Part shown: positions 52,495-62,659 of the stretch, in pieces
Numbering within the stretch: position 1 is the stretch's first letter
Layout of the letters: the number at the start of each line of letters is the position of its first letter
Assembly: GCF_001652725.1 (NCBI RefSeq)
Contig: NZ_LWHJ01000031.1
Location: 124,001-188,000 of the forward strand
Direction of reading: 5' to 3'
Length of the DNA stretch: 64,000 nucleotides
Origin: Pedobacter psychrophilus
GTDB taxonomy: Bacteria > Bacteroidota > Bacteroidia > Sphingobacteriales > Sphingobacteriaceae
Position numbers and translations under genes: made by a program
The notes under the pieces: model-generated
Databases searched by the model: none
Told to the model about the DNA's origin: nothing
Seen by the model: the letters and a program-made list of their open reading frames with translations, nothing else

Positions 52495-54672
52495 ATGAAG
52501 AATTCAAAACCAACAGAAAAGAATGATCAAAATCAAAAATTTGATGATCTATCTAAAAATACCGAAGATGGCAGCAACCAATTTATGACAACCAATCAAG
52601 GTGTTAAAATTAATGATGACAATAACTCGCTAAAATCTGGTGAAAGAGGTTCAACCCTATTGGAAGACTTTATCCTAAGAGAAAAGATCACCCATTTTGA
52701 TCATGAGCGTATACCCGAAAGGATTGTTCATGCTCGTGGTGTTGGTGCTCATGGTGTTTTTAAGGTTTATGATGATAGCATGAAAGAATTTACAAAAGCT
52801 AAATTCTTAACTGATCCTTCTTTAGAAACTCCAATATTTGCCCGTTTTTCTACTGTAGCAGGTTCTAGAGGTTCTGCAGATTTAGCAAGAGATGTACGCG
52901 GTTTTGCAGTCAAATTTTATACAGAAGAAGGCAATTATGATTTTGTAGGAAATAATATGCCCGTGTTTTTTATTCAGGACGCCATTAAGTTTCCAGATTT
53001 GATACACGCAGTAAAACCAGAACCTCATAATGAAATTCCTCAAGCTGCATCAGCACATGATACTTTTTGGGATTTTATTTCTCTATCACCAGAGTCTATG
53101 CACATGATCATGTGGGCAATGTCTGATCGGGCAATTCCGAGAAGTTTAAGGATGATGGAAGGCTTTAATGTTCATACCTATAGATTCATAAATGAAGCAG
53201 GAAAATCTTGCTTTGTAAAAATGCACTGGAAACCTTTATTGGGAATGCACTCTGTAGTTTGGGACGAGGCTTTGAAAATTAACGGACAAGATCCTGATTT
53301 CCATAGAAGAGATTTACATGATGCCATTGAAAACGGTGATTTTGCTGAATGGGAATTTGGTGTCCAAATAATCCCAGAAGAAGATGAGCATAAATTTGAT
53401 TTCGACCTTTTAGATCCAACTAAATTAGTTCCTGAAGAATTAGTTCCGGTAAAGAAAATTGGTAAAATGACTTTGAACCGTAATACAGATAATTATTTTG
53501 CAGAAACTGAACAAGTAGCATTTCATTTAGGACATGTAGTACCCGGAATAGATTTTACTAACGACCCTCTTTTACAGGGAAGATTATTTTCTTATACTGA
53601 TACACAATTGAGTCGTTTAGGCGGACCAAACTTTCATGAGATTCCTATCAATAGGCCAATTGCGCCAATGCACAATAACCAAAGGGATGGCATCGCAAGA
53701 ATGGAGATCAATAAAAGCAAAACAGCTTATTTCCCAAACTCCATTTCTGATGGTTCTCCAAAACAAGCTAAGGCTACAGAAGGCGGGTTTACCTCTTACC
53801 AGGAAAGAGTAGATTCTTATAAAATCAGGACAAGAAGTAAAAGCTTCTTAGACTTTTTTAGTCAGGCTACCTTATTCTATAATAGCCAATCAGAACCAGA
53901 ACAAAGCCATATTCAAGATGCTTTGAAATTTGAGTTGGGTAAATTAGAAAGACCAGAAATTGCAGAAAGAGTGGTGGGTTTATTGACTCAAATTGACAAA
54001 AATTTAGCCGCTGTTGTTGCAAAAGGATTAGGAATAGAAGTTCCTGAGCCTAAAGAACCAATGAATCATCAATTTGGTGCAGATGAAAATCCTGATGATT
54101 TTCAGCCAATTGATGTGAATCCTGAATTTAAAAATTCACCAGCCTTAAGCATGGCAAATACGGTTAAAGACACCATTAAGACAAGACAAGTTGCTTTTTT
54201 AGCTGCTGACGGTGTAGATGCGGAATCCTTATCATCTATGAAAAAATCTTTACAAGATGAAGGAGCCGTGGTTAAAGTAATTGCACCTCATGGAGGATAT
54301 ATTAACGACAGCAATGGAAACAAAATTAAAGTAGATAAAAGCTTTTTAGCATTTGCTTCTGTATTGGTTGATGCCATTTACATCCCTTCGGGTGAGAAAA
54401 GCATACAAGCTTTAATGGGCGTTCCTGATGCTATTCATTTCATAAATGAAACTTTTACACATTGTAAAGCCTTGGCTTTTTGTGGAGATGCTAAAAAATT
54501 ATTCGATAAAAGCTATGTAGCTCAAAAACTAACGGATAAAAAAGCAATTGATAAAGATGAAGCTTTGATCATGATGGATAATGTAACTAAAGAAGATACG
54601 CAAAAATTCATCACTGCCATTGCAAACCATCGTTTCTGGCCAAGAGAAAAAGGAGAGAAAGTTCCTTCATAA
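52495..54672 (+). CDS. katE: Large-subunit catalase (HPII type)
   Basis: 725 residues, clade 2 large catalase. The heme pocket includes His79 in IVHARGVGAHG, NYDFVGNNMPVFFIQD with the distal Asn, and the proximal Tyr in RLFSYTDTQLSRLG. Residues about 560-725 form the extra class I amidotransferase-like flavodoxin domain of large catalases. It breaks down H2O2 in the cytoplasm. A strong terminator follows. An ankyrin protein gene is next, as in catalase-ankyrin pairs known in Pseudomonas. Confidence 0.95.
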   Translation: MKNSKPTEKNDQNQKFDDLSKNTEDGSNQFMTTNQGVKINDDNNSLKSGERGSTLLEDFILREKITHFDHERIPERIVHARGVGAHGVFKVYDDSMKEFTKAKFLTDPSLETPIFARFSTVAGSRGSADLARDVRGFAVKFYTEEGNYDFVGNNMPVFFIQDAIKFPDLIHAVKPEPHNEIPQAASAHDTFWDFISLSPESMHMIMWAMSDRAIPRSLRMMEGFNVHTYRFINEAGKSCFVKMHWKPLLGMHSVVWDEALKINGQDPDFHRRDLHDAIENGDFAEWEFGVQIIPEEDEHKFDFDLLDPTKLVPEELVPVKKIGKMTLNRNTDNYFAETEQVAFHLGHVVPGIDFTNDPLLQGRLFSYTDTQLSRLGGPNFHEIPINRPIAPMHNNQRDGIARMEINKSKTAYFPNSISDGSPKQAKATEGGFTSYQERVDSYKIRTRSKSFLDFFSQATLFYNSQSEPEQSHIQDALKFELGKLERPEIAERVVGLLTQIDKNLAAVVAKGLGIEVPEPKEPMNHQFGADENPDDFQPIDVNPEFKNSPALSMANTVKDTIKTRQVAFLAADGVDAESLSSMKKSLQDEGAVVKVIAPHGGYINDSNGNKIKVDKSFLAFASVLVDAIYIPSGEKSIQALMGVPDAIHFINETFTHCKALAFCGDAKKLFDKSYVAQKLTDKKAIDKDEALIMMDNVTKEDTQKFITAIANHRFWPREKGEKVPS

Positions 54673-54680
54673 TCTTTTTA

Positions 54681-54713
54681 AAAGGCAGCAGAAACAATCT
54701 GCTGCCTTTTTTT
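54681..54713 (+). terminator. Rho-independent terminator of katE
   Basis: AAAGGCAGCAGA and TCTGCTGCCTTT form a perfect 12-bp stem around AACAA, then TTTT. The strongest terminator in the window. Confidence 0.93.
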
Positions 54714-54773
54714 ATAATTGGTGATATCTTTTTAAAAAAATCAAATCCATTAATTTAAAACAAAAACCATTAC

Positions 54774-55232
54774 ATGAATGAATTGATACAAGCTGCCAGA
54801 ATTGGCGATCTTGAACAAATTAAACAATTATTAGCTACCGGTGCCAACATCAATTGTAAAGATGAAAAAGGATATACACCACTTACTATAGCCACCTATA
54901 ACGGGCAATTAGCTGCGACAGAATTATTGATTGAGCAAGGTGCGGATCTTAATGCCCAGGATTTTGGAGGAAATACCGCTTTGATGGGTGTTGCCTTTAA
55001 AGGCTATTCAGAAATTGCAGAATTACTCATAAAAAGTGGAGCAGACCTTAACCAACAACATGGCAATGGTGGCACCGCCCTCATGTTTGCTACCATGTTC
55101 GGAAGAAATGATATGATAAAATTATTAATAGATCATGGTGCTGATAAAATGATTCAGGACAATAATGGTTTAATGGCTTTGGATCATGCTGGCATGCAAA
55201 ATAACATGAGCGCTTTAGATTTATTAGCTTAA
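54774..55232 (+). CDS. Ankyrin-repeat protein next to catalase
   Basis: 152 residues, about four ankyrin repeats (GYTPLTIATYNGQLAATELL, GNTALMGVAFKGYSEIAELL, GTALMFATMFGRNDMIKLLI) and no signal peptide. In Pseudomonas AnkB beside KatB is needed for full catalase activity but is a periplasmic, membrane-anchored protein; here the catalase is large-subunit and the ankyrin protein cytosolic. A supporting role for the catalase is inferred from place only. A terminator separates the two, so expression is independent or by read-through. Confidence 0.87.
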   Translation: MNELIQAARIGDLEQIKQLLATGANINCKDEKGYTPLTIATYNGQLAATELLIEQGADLNAQDFGGNTALMGVAFKGYSEIAELLIKSGADLNQQHGNGGTALMFATMFGRNDMIKLLIDHGADKMIQDNNGLMALDHAGMQNNMSALDLLA

Positions 55233-55307
55233 ACCATTATTATTCAACTGCTTTGTAATATTTTTAAGATTGATTATTTTTTTTATCTTCATTTCTTATT
55301 TTGCAAA

Positions 55308-56769
55308 ATGAGAAAACGCCTTAACATCATTCTTTTCAATTTATTTTTCATTTGCTTTAACATTAAAGCGCAAATTTCCCCACCAGCATTATCATCAATA
55401 AAAACCGCAGATTTAAACAGAGATATTTTTGATTTGGCTGGAGATGCTTTTCGAGGAAGACGAGCTGGAAGTTTAGACGAAATGAGAGCTGCTGTTTGGG
55501 TAGCCCAAAAAGCACAAGAAGCAGGGTTAAAACCTGCTGGAGATGATGGTACTTATTTTCAGTTTTTTAACATCAACAGAACTCGTATAGCTGGCAATAG
55601 TAGTTTTACATTAAATAATAAATCTTTAAATCTTTGGAAAGAAGTTTGGCCCACACAACCCACAAATTCTCAATTAGATGCTGATGTTAAATGGTTAAGC
55701 TCTATGGCAGATACTGTCCAGGACTTAAAAAATAAAATTGTTGCATTAAAAATAGAGGCACCAAAACCATTGCCAGCATCAGGTATGAGCTTGTGGGGAT
55801 ATCGCTACACAGCTTCGGCCATGCGCCAGCAAAGTCAAGTTTTACAACGCAAAGGTGTAAAAGCAATTATTTTTGTGGCTGATAAAACGGTCAGGAAGGC
55901 AATTGCCTTTGTAGGCCATAATTTTGAGGAAGGTTTGTACTTAATTGATGGCATGGACAAACCAAAAGTTAAAACACCCTCAATTTTGGTAAGTGATGAA
56001 TTTGAAAGCCAATTGAGTAATGGCAATGCCCATATCAATTTGGATTTTAAGGAAGAAAATTTCGAATATCCTAGTGTTAACGTCATTGCAAAAGCTTTTG
56101 GAACAGACCCTCAGCTTAAGAATGAATTTGTGCTTTTTAGCGGTCACCATGATCATGATGGCGTTGGCCCTGCAATAAATGGAGATTCTATCTGGAATGG
56201 TGCAGATGATAATGCATCTGTAACTGTGGCGATGTTGGCTATTGGAAAGGGCATGGATTTCTAAACCTGGAAAACGTTCTGCATTATTTATATGGCATGG
56301 AGCCGAAGAAAGAGGATTATTGGGTTCAAGATGGTTTGTAAATCATCCAAATATTGATAAAAGCAAGATTGTTGCTGTTTTAAACGGAGATATGATTGGT
56401 AGAAACGATCCTGATTCCGCAGCTTTGCTAGGAAGTATTGCTCCCCATAAAAATTCATCAGATCTGGTTAACATGGCTTTAAAAACAAATGAAAAACTAA
56501 CTCATTTTAAAGTTGATTTTTCATGGGATGAAGCCTCACATCCAGAATTTTGGTATTTCAGGAGTGATCATTTGCCTTATGCCCAAGCCGGTATTCCAGC
56601 TATTTTTTTTACTACTTTATTGCATCCAGATTACCATACCCCAAAAGATGAGTCGGCTGCAATAGATATTACCAAATTAAAAAAGATGACAGATTGGATG
56701 TACGGTACAGGATGGACAGTATCTGAGACTTTAAAAAAACCAGCTGTTGATGGTATAGTAAAACGTTGA
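55308..56769 (+). pseudogene. M28 family aminopeptidase, frameshifted
   Basis: Two frames make one protein. The first ends ...VTVAMLAIGKGMDF at 56264; the second continues GKAWISKPGKRSALFIWHGA in another frame. Removing one G from the GGG at 56249-56251 joins them with no loss. The first part has the signal peptide (1-21), a PA-like insert and zinc motifs GHHDHDGVGP and NGADDNAS. The second has WHGAEERGLLGS and RSDHLPYAQAGIP. All expected zinc ligands exist, so the gene is otherwise intact: a recent mutation, a sequencing error, or a strain difference. As read, the protein is truncated before its catalytic Glu. Confidence 0.9.
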
Positions 56770-56890
56770 TAAACATTTATTTTTATTGATGAGAATGTGA
56801 TTTATAAAATTATTTACGGTTTAGATTAGTGATTTATAAACATTTTTGAATGTTTAAACGTATAACCCAAACATATCAGTTCAATTAGAG

Positions 56891-59104
56891 ATGGATAACA
56901 ATATTTTAATTATAAATGAGGTAAAAAAGCTCTTAAAAGACTCTTACGCATGCCGTATTTATGATTTAAAACAAAGTATCAGATTATCCTCCAAAGCGTT
57001 AGCAATAAGCAAAATTTTAAACGATCAATTTTTAATAGGGAAAAGTTTAAACCAGCTTTCTTTATTTTATATGATTAGTGGTTCTTATAAGCAAGCCATG
57101 TCTATGGCTAAGAAATCTATTCTGGTTTTTAAATTATTAGAAGATGAAAATGGGCTTGCAGATGCTTCTTACAACATTGCGAGCATCCATTATAAAACTG
57201 ATAATTACCATTTAGGTTTAATAAATTTAATGGATTGTTTAACCGTTTATCAAAAAAATAACGACTATTTTAATCAAGCCAGAGTACATAAATCTTTAGG
57301 AACTATTTATGAATATTTTGGGGATGAGGGCAATGCCATTTCTTCTTATAAAAAAGCCATTGTCGCCTCCAATAAAATTAACAATAAAAGCTTACTCTCA
57401 AATGTATATAACCCTTTATCAGGTATTTATCTAAAACAATCAAAAGTAGATAAAGCTTTTAAACTGATAGATAAATCTATTGAGTTAAAAAATCAAAATG
57501 GAGATATACGCGGTTTGGCATTTGCAATTTATGGCAGAGCTAAAATATACACTTTTACAGGTGATTATGAACTTGCAGAAAAAGATTTTAAAACATCTAT
57601 TGAAATACACATCAAATCAGGTGAGAAACTTGGTTTGGGAATGGCCTACCAAAAATTAGGGTTACTTTACCTTAAATGGGGAAAACTTAAAGAGGCTAAG
57701 GAAACACTATTAGAGGCAATAAGAATTGGTGAAACGTATAATACGATGATCATCAAATTCAAAAGTAATTTTTTGTTGTATCAAATTGCAAAACAAGAAA
57801 ACAAGCGTTTGGATGCGTTGTATTATTTAGAACTTTACTTATCCCAAAAAGAAAAAGTAATCAATACCCAAACCTTACAAATCATCAAAAGCTACGATTT
57901 AATTACCAAAATGAAATCGCTTGAAAAAGATGAACAACTGAGGAAAGAAAAGGCCGTAATTTTAGAGAAAAAAGATATAGCAGAACAGTCTGCCCGTATC
58001 AAACAAGATTTTCTTTCTACCATGAGTCATGAGATTCGTACGCCATTAAATGCCATAACCACCATCAGTACAATTTTAAGTGAAAAATACATTGGTGATG
58101 ATAAAAATTTAATCGACTCGTTAAATGCAGCTTCAGTAAATCTATTACTGATCATAAATGACATCCTTGATTTCACTAAACTGGACCATGGAAAAGTGGT
58201 GATTGATTTACGCCCTAAAGATTTAAAAACCATCTTAAAACGAACGATTACCACCTATGAATTAGATGCAAAACAAAAAAACATTAAATTAAATTTAGAG
58301 GTAGATGATCAGATCAAAGGTTGGTATGAGTTAGATGAGACTAAATTATCTCAGGTTTTAAATAATCTGATTAGTAATGGAATTAAATTTACCGACAAAG
58401 GTTCAGTGACTTTAAAAGTGAGTAAGATTAAAGAACTTGGAGAGAAAGACAGTATAAGTTTTGAGGTTTCTGATACAGGTGCTGGCATTTCAGAAGATTT
58501 TTACGACAAGATATTTGAGACATTCTCTCAGCCAAAATCCATCACCACAAAAAAACATGTAGGTACAGGTTTAGGTCTTGCTATAGTAAAAAAGATCATT
58601 GCTATTTATGGCAGTAAAATCACTTTTAAAAGTAAAGTTGGCATTGGTACAAAATTTCAATTTACACTACAATTAAAAAGGGATGCCTTAGTACATGAAT
58701 TGCCCGCTCAAGAGCAAGATCATTTAAAAGGAAAAAGGATTCTTCTTTCTGAGGATAATCAAATCAATGCCATGGTTGCTATGAAGGTATTATCAAATTG
58801 GGGTATCAATACAGACCATGCAATAAACGGAATAGAAGCCGTAGAAAAAGCAAAATTGGTTGCTTATGATTTTATACTAATGGATATCCATATGCCAGAA
58901 CTAAACGGTTTTGACGCTACCAAACAGATCAGGGAAGATAAAAACATCAATCAATTTACACCTATTTTTGCGTTAACCGCAGATATCACTGCTGAAAGTC
59001 GTGAAGAGAATTCATCCCATTTTAATGGCTTCTTAAGCAAACCAATTGAAATTAAAAAGCTATATCAAACCTTAACAGATTTCAATTCAAAATTGGTAGT
59101 TTAA
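56891..59104 (+). CDS. TPR-hybrid histidine kinase
   Basis: 737 residues, cytosolic. TPR units fill about 1-320. A coiled coil (330-365) leads into HisKA with His380 in LSTMSHEIRTPLNAI, HATPase with SDTGAGISEDFYDKIF and GTGLGLAIV, and a C-terminal receiver domain with Asp665 in FILMDIHMPELNG. It is a hybrid kinase without transmembrane segments, so the TPR part probably senses a protein partner or intracellular signal. The gene is alone; the cognate phosphotransfer partner is unknown. Confidence 0.92.
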   Translation: MDNNILIINEVKKLLKDSYACRIYDLKQSIRLSSKALAISKILNDQFLIGKSLNQLSLFYMISGSYKQAMSMAKKSILVFKLLEDENGLADASYNIASIHYKTDNYHLGLINLMDCLTVYQKNNDYFNQARVHKSLGTIYEYFGDEGNAISSYKKAIVASNKINNKSLLSNVYNPLSGIYLKQSKVDKAFKLIDKSIELKNQNGDIRGLAFAIYGRAKIYTFTGDYELAEKDFKTSIEIHIKSGEKLGLGMAYQKLGLLYLKWGKLKEAKETLLEAIRIGETYNTMIIKFKSNFLLYQIAKQENKRLDALYYLELYLSQKEKVINTQTLQIIKSYDLITKMKSLEKDEQLRKEKAVILEKKDIAEQSARIKQDFLSTMSHEIRTPLNAITTISTILSEKYIGDDKNLIDSLNAASVNLLLIINDILDFTKLDHGKVVIDLRPKDLKTILKRTITTYELDAKQKNIKLNLEVDDQIKGWYELDETKLSQVLNNLISNGIKFTDKGSVTLKVSKIKELGEKDSISFEVSDTGAGISEDFYDKIFETFSQPKSITTKKHVGTGLGLAIVKKIIAIYGSKITFKSKVGIGTKFQFTLQLKRDALVHELPAQEQDHLKGKRILLSEDNQINAMVAMKVLSNWGINTDHAINGIEAVEKAKLVAYDFILMDIHMPELNGFDATKQIREDKNINQFTPIFALTADITAESREENSSHFNGFLSKPIEIKKLYQTLTDFNSKLVV

Positions 59105-59165
59105 TAATTCTATGGCTACTGTTAATTATCTTAAGTAGATAAAAAATGAATTTTATGATGTAGAA

Positions 59166-59447
59166 CTATTTCTTTGATTTCTTTTTAAAATACCAATATC
59201 TGTTCTCTTCATTTCTGTAAAGCGTGGATTTTTTAAACAACGCTAATTGATCACTCTCTTCTACTTTTTTTAGAAAATCCCTTAAGGGTAAACCCTCTTT
59301 ATAGTCTTTATTAAACACATTTTCTTTAACAAAAATCTCCATTAAATCTTTGCACTGTATCTCTTTCACTTTTGGATGGAGCTTAAAAAAATCAAATACT
59401 ATTTGATCTATTTCATTAACTTTTTGAATTTGGTATGCTGATAACAT
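59166..59447 (-). CDS. Small 93-residue protein of unknown function
   Basis: From ATG 59447; an upstream in-frame TTG would add 12 residues. The sequence is charged and helical (VNEIDQIVFDFFKLHPKVKE) and ends RNEENRYWYFKKKSKK. I recognise no family. It sits convergent with the hybrid kinase gene and 105 bp after the other kinase gene ends, on the same strand as it. Confidence 0.6.
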   Translation of the reverse strand: MLSAYQIQKVNEIDQIVFDFFKLHPKVKEIQCKDLMEIFVKENVFNKDYKEGLPLRDFLKKVEESDQLALFKKSTLYRNEENRYWYFKKKSKK

Positions 59448-59551
59448 GGATATTGATATGGATAATAAATTTGATGAGTTCAAATTTAATTTTTTAAAGG
59501 GTTGATAACAGAAAATAAAATTTAATAGTTAAAGATAATGACCAACCAATT

Positions 59552-60910
59552 TTAAATATCAGTTGCAATTGGTAAATAAACAAAAAATTGGGTGCCTGTT
59601 GCCTCATCACTTATAAAGTCTATCCTACCATTTTGAAGGTCTACATATTCTTTGCATAATGCTAATCCCAAACCTACTCCAACTTCTTTATTGGTACCAT
59701 AAGCCGGCTTTGTTTGGATAGAAAAAATAGATCGCTGTTTTTCTTTTGGAATACCTACTCCGTTATCGGCAACCGTAATTTTGCATTCGTTTAATGAACG
59801 TTCGGCAATAATATCAACCTGCCCTCCTTTTGGGGTAAATTTAATCGCATTAACCAAGAGGTTCCTAATGACTAATTGAAGCATATCTACATCTGCAATC
59901 ACATTCATTTCATCACATAATTTATGATTAAAAATAATTTCCTTTTTTACAGCAGCTATCTTTCCCATCTCTATGGTACTTAATAGAACTGTTTTCAGAT
60001 TTACTGGTATTGGCTGTGCATTAGGGCCTTCCATTTGTGATTTTGACCAATGCAAAATATTAGAAAGCATATCTATAGCATTTTCAGTAGATTTAAGTAA
60101 GGTATTTTCTATTTGATTGCGCTCTTTGCTGTCCATTTCATACTCATTTAACAGTATTAAATAACTTTGGATATTCATCAAAGGAGAACGAAGATCATGA
60201 GATATAATGGACATTAATTTACTCTTATCGGCATTGCTTTTCTCCAATAACTCGTTCTGGATAAGTATCTGTTCATTACTTTTAGAAAGTAACAAAGTTT
60301 TTTCAAGCACTAGTTTTCTTTCTTTATCGTAGCTGCGTCTAATGAAGTTAAAGGAGATATAAATTACCAATATAGCGAGTGGTATTGCTGTAATTCTATC
60401 TGTAAAATGAGCGTTTTTAGTTATAAAAGGATTTTGTACTAAATTGGGATAGGTAAATTCTATCAGGTGTAAGATCAGGAAAAAGGCAATATAGATGATT
60501 AGCCAATTGATATGATGGCGATAATGCGAAACCGCAAAGAGCAATAGCAGATAGGTAGGCCAAATGATATCAGTTGATCCATTTATACCAGCATTAGAAA
60601 AATAATTGACACCAAAAATAAATAGCCCCGTTAAAGCAAATAACGTATCATTATGTGGTTTACCTAAATACCTGGAATTATAATATTGATAAAAGTAAAT
60701 GAACCCTACAATTAAAGCTGATAAGGAAGAAATGTATAGCCCAGCATAAAAATTATAAGGGATGTATATAGCTGCTAAACAAATGATGCTAAGACTTATA
60801 GAATGGAATATCCTGTTTTCTAAATGAAATTCGCTTTGATTACCAATCAGTTTAATCCATAAAGAATTAATCTTTTCTATATAATGGTCAAAGAAATTGA
60901 ATGTTGACAT
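59552..60910 (-). CDS. Membrane histidine kinase with multi-pass N-terminus
   Basis: 452 residues. The first 200 residues have about six transmembrane segments; then HisKA (phospho-acceptor His near residue 237 in SIISHDLRSPLMNI) and HATPase with ADNGVGIPKEKQRSIF and GVGLGLALCKEYV. No PAS or HAMP. A sensor of unknown signal with an unlinked response regulator. The small 93-residue gene follows. Confidence 0.9.
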   Translation of the reverse strand: MSTFNFFDHYIEKINSLWIKLIGNQSEFHLENRIFHSISLSIICLAAIYIPYNFYAGLYISSLSALIVGFIYFYQYYNSRYLGKPHNDTLFALTGLFIFGVNYFSNAGINGSTDIIWPTYLLLLFAVSHYRHHINWLIIYIAFFLILHLIEFTYPNLVQNPFITKNAHFTDRITAIPLAILVIYISFNFIRRSYDKERKLVLEKTLLLSKSNEQILIQNELLEKSNADKSKLMSIISHDLRSPLMNIQSYLILLNEYEMDSKERNQIENTLLKSTENAIDMLSNILHWSKSQMEGPNAQPIPVNLKTVLLSTIEMGKIAAVKKEIIFNHKLCDEMNVIADVDMLQLVIRNLLVNAIKFTPKGGQVDIIAERSLNECKITVADNGVGIPKEKQRSIFSIQTKPAYGTNKEVGVGLGLALCKEYVDLQNGRIDFISDEATGTQFFVYLPIATDI

Positions 60911-61059
60911 GTTAAATTAAAATACTAATTTAATTAATTAATTTTAAGCAGATAACAATGTCATAAAGACTAAAATAATCATTGATGAAGTTAACAAAAT
61001 GATGATTAAAAAGTTTCAGATAATTTTACGATGATTGCTTATTTCTTTTAAAAAATCAA

Positions 61060-61749
61060 CTATCTAAAATTACAACTAATTCCACTCCACAAAGCAGTAA
61101 TTTTTGCATTTTCACCAGCTCCATCAAAAATTCCGAATAGATCATCAGATTTTGTAGAAAATTCATAACCTAATGATGTTTTTTCTACTTCAATCACGGT
61201 TGCACTTTCCATGTCTTTTCTGGTGCTGCCAATTCCAACGCCAGCCATGTTAGTTAATTTCATTTCTGGGTTTTTGGCTTTATTTGCCGCCCAACCCTCA
61301 AATAACCATTCTTTGTTTTTTTCTTTAAAAAGCAAGGTTAAGCCATTATCCCAAGTTGCCATCTTTAACGGACCAGCACCACATTCGCTATTGATCCCTA
61401 CACTAGGTTTTAATTTTAAAACCTTTTCTAAAGTCTCTACCGCATCATCAAACTGCATCCCAAAACTCATTTCTGTAGTTGCACCAGTATTTTGATTTAC
61501 CAATTGTAAAGCATTAGGGCTTAGCGCCAAAGCATAACTAACTTCACTAACTGGTGTAACTGCGACTGTATCTGTTTGCACCACCGCAATACTATCCTTT
61601 GATGCAGAATTGGTGCTTTCTGTTGGTTTATTATTCTGACAAGCACTAAGGCCAATAAACAGTAGAAAGTATAAATATATTTTTGTGTTTATAATAATTT
61701 TGAGGGGTTTCAACTTTTTAATGGATAGTATTTGAAGATGATTTTTCAT
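61060..61749 (-). CDS. Hypothetical lipoprotein
   Basis: 229 residues. A long basic N-region and hydrophobic stretch end at LSAC (Cys37), a lipobox. The mature part starts with a Ser/Thr-rich linker, then a globular domain with LNTGATTEMSFGMQFDDAV-like and AGVGIGSTRKDMESATVIEV segments, with several Gly/Trp positions; no family recognised. Probably outer-membrane facing the periplasm. It stands alone. Confidence 0.7.
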   Translation of the reverse strand: MKNHLQILSIKKLKPLKIIINTKIYLYFLLFIGLSACQNNKPTESTNSASKDSIAVVQTDTVAVTPVSEVSYALALSPNALQLVNQNTGATTEMSFGMQFDDAVETLEKVLKLKPSVGINSECGAGPLKMATWDNGLTLLFKEKNKEWLFEGWAANKAKNPEMKLTNMAGVGIGSTRKDMESATVIEVEKTSLGYEFSTKSDDLFGIFDGAGENAKITALWSGISCNFR

Positions 61750-61860
61750 TTTTATAGATTGTGATAAATGATAGGATTGGTTTTAAATGTACGAAAGAAA
61801 ATGGACTCTTATTAAACTCAATTCAATTCTTGGATAAACTTAATTGTTTACGATTTAAGC

Positions 61861-62052
61861 CAGTGTCCCCATCTGTGGGGTTTTGGTAGATTAGCCTACT
61901 TTAAAATATCTCTATTTAATTATAAAACTAAAAATTTACCTCCCCATACCTCCATCCAGAGGGAATACCTTGCTATTGAAAACGATAAAATGCACTGCCA
62001 TATCTTTCCCATCATATAAGTGTCCCCCGCTGGCGGGGGTTGGGGGTGGTTA
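61861..62052. repeat. Intergenic G/C-rich hairpin repeats
   Basis: The 324-bp gap between the lipoprotein and fRMsr genes has no gene. It contains CCCC-ATCTG-TGGGG near 61867 and CCCCCGC-TG-GCGGGGG at 62023-62039, followed by TTGGGGGTGG. The second matches a repeat I recall as common between genes in Bacteroidota. These strings are strikingly G-rich for a genome this AT-rich. Confidence 0.6.
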
Positions 62053-62073
62053 ACTAATCATATAAATTTGTCA

Positions 62074-62547
62074 TTAAAATTTGATCAGGGCTAAAATAGC
62101 CTGTAATCCTTTTTCATCTGCTTCATCAAAATGGTTCAGTTGCTCACTATCAACATCTAAAACTCCAATCACCTCATCATCTTTAAAAATAGGCAACACC
62201 ATTTCAGATCTGGAAAGACTGCTGCAAGCAATATGCCCTGGGAATGCATCAACATCTGCAACAATAAGTGTTTTCGCCGCTTGCCATGCCGTTCCGCAAA
62301 CTCCTTTTCCTTTGGCAATCCTTGTACAGGCCACCGGACCTTGAAAAGCCGAGAGCACCAATTCATCTTCTTTGATCAAATAAAAACCTACCCAAAACCA
62401 ACCGAATTGCTCTTTCAACGCCGAACAAACATTTCCCAAATTAGCCATTAAATCAGTTTCATAACTAATAAGCGCTGCTATTTGAGGGATTAAAGATTGA
62501 TATTGAGCGATCTTGTCTCCGTTAACAATGGTTAAATCTTCTGCCAT
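62074..62547 (-). CDS. Free methionine-(R)-sulfoxide reductase (GAF domain)
   Basis: 157 residues, one GAF domain. The fRMsr signature is visible: FWVGFYLIKEDELVLSAFQG, ACTRIAKGKGVCGTAW and DVDAFPGHIACSSLSRSEM, with the three cysteines used for catalysis and resolution. It reduces free Met-R-sulfoxide with thioredoxin. Two of the Cys are in the ACTRI and GVCG motifs, the third in IACSS. Alone on its strand. The call is firm. Confidence 0.94.
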   Translation of the reverse strand: MAEDLTIVNGDKIAQYQSLIPQIAALISYETDLMANLGNVCSALKEQFGWFWVGFYLIKEDELVLSAFQGPVACTRIAKGKGVCGTAWQAAKTLIVADVDAFPGHIACSSLSRSEMVLPIFKDDEVIGVLDVDSEQLNHFDEADEKGLQAILALIKF

Positions 62548-62659
62548 TTCACAAAATTAAAATAATCGCCCTATAAATATGAGCCTTTCTTTCTCTCCAG
62601 CAATTTTTTACAATTAATTAATAGCTTAAATATTTATCTTAGGAATCTAAATCATTAAA

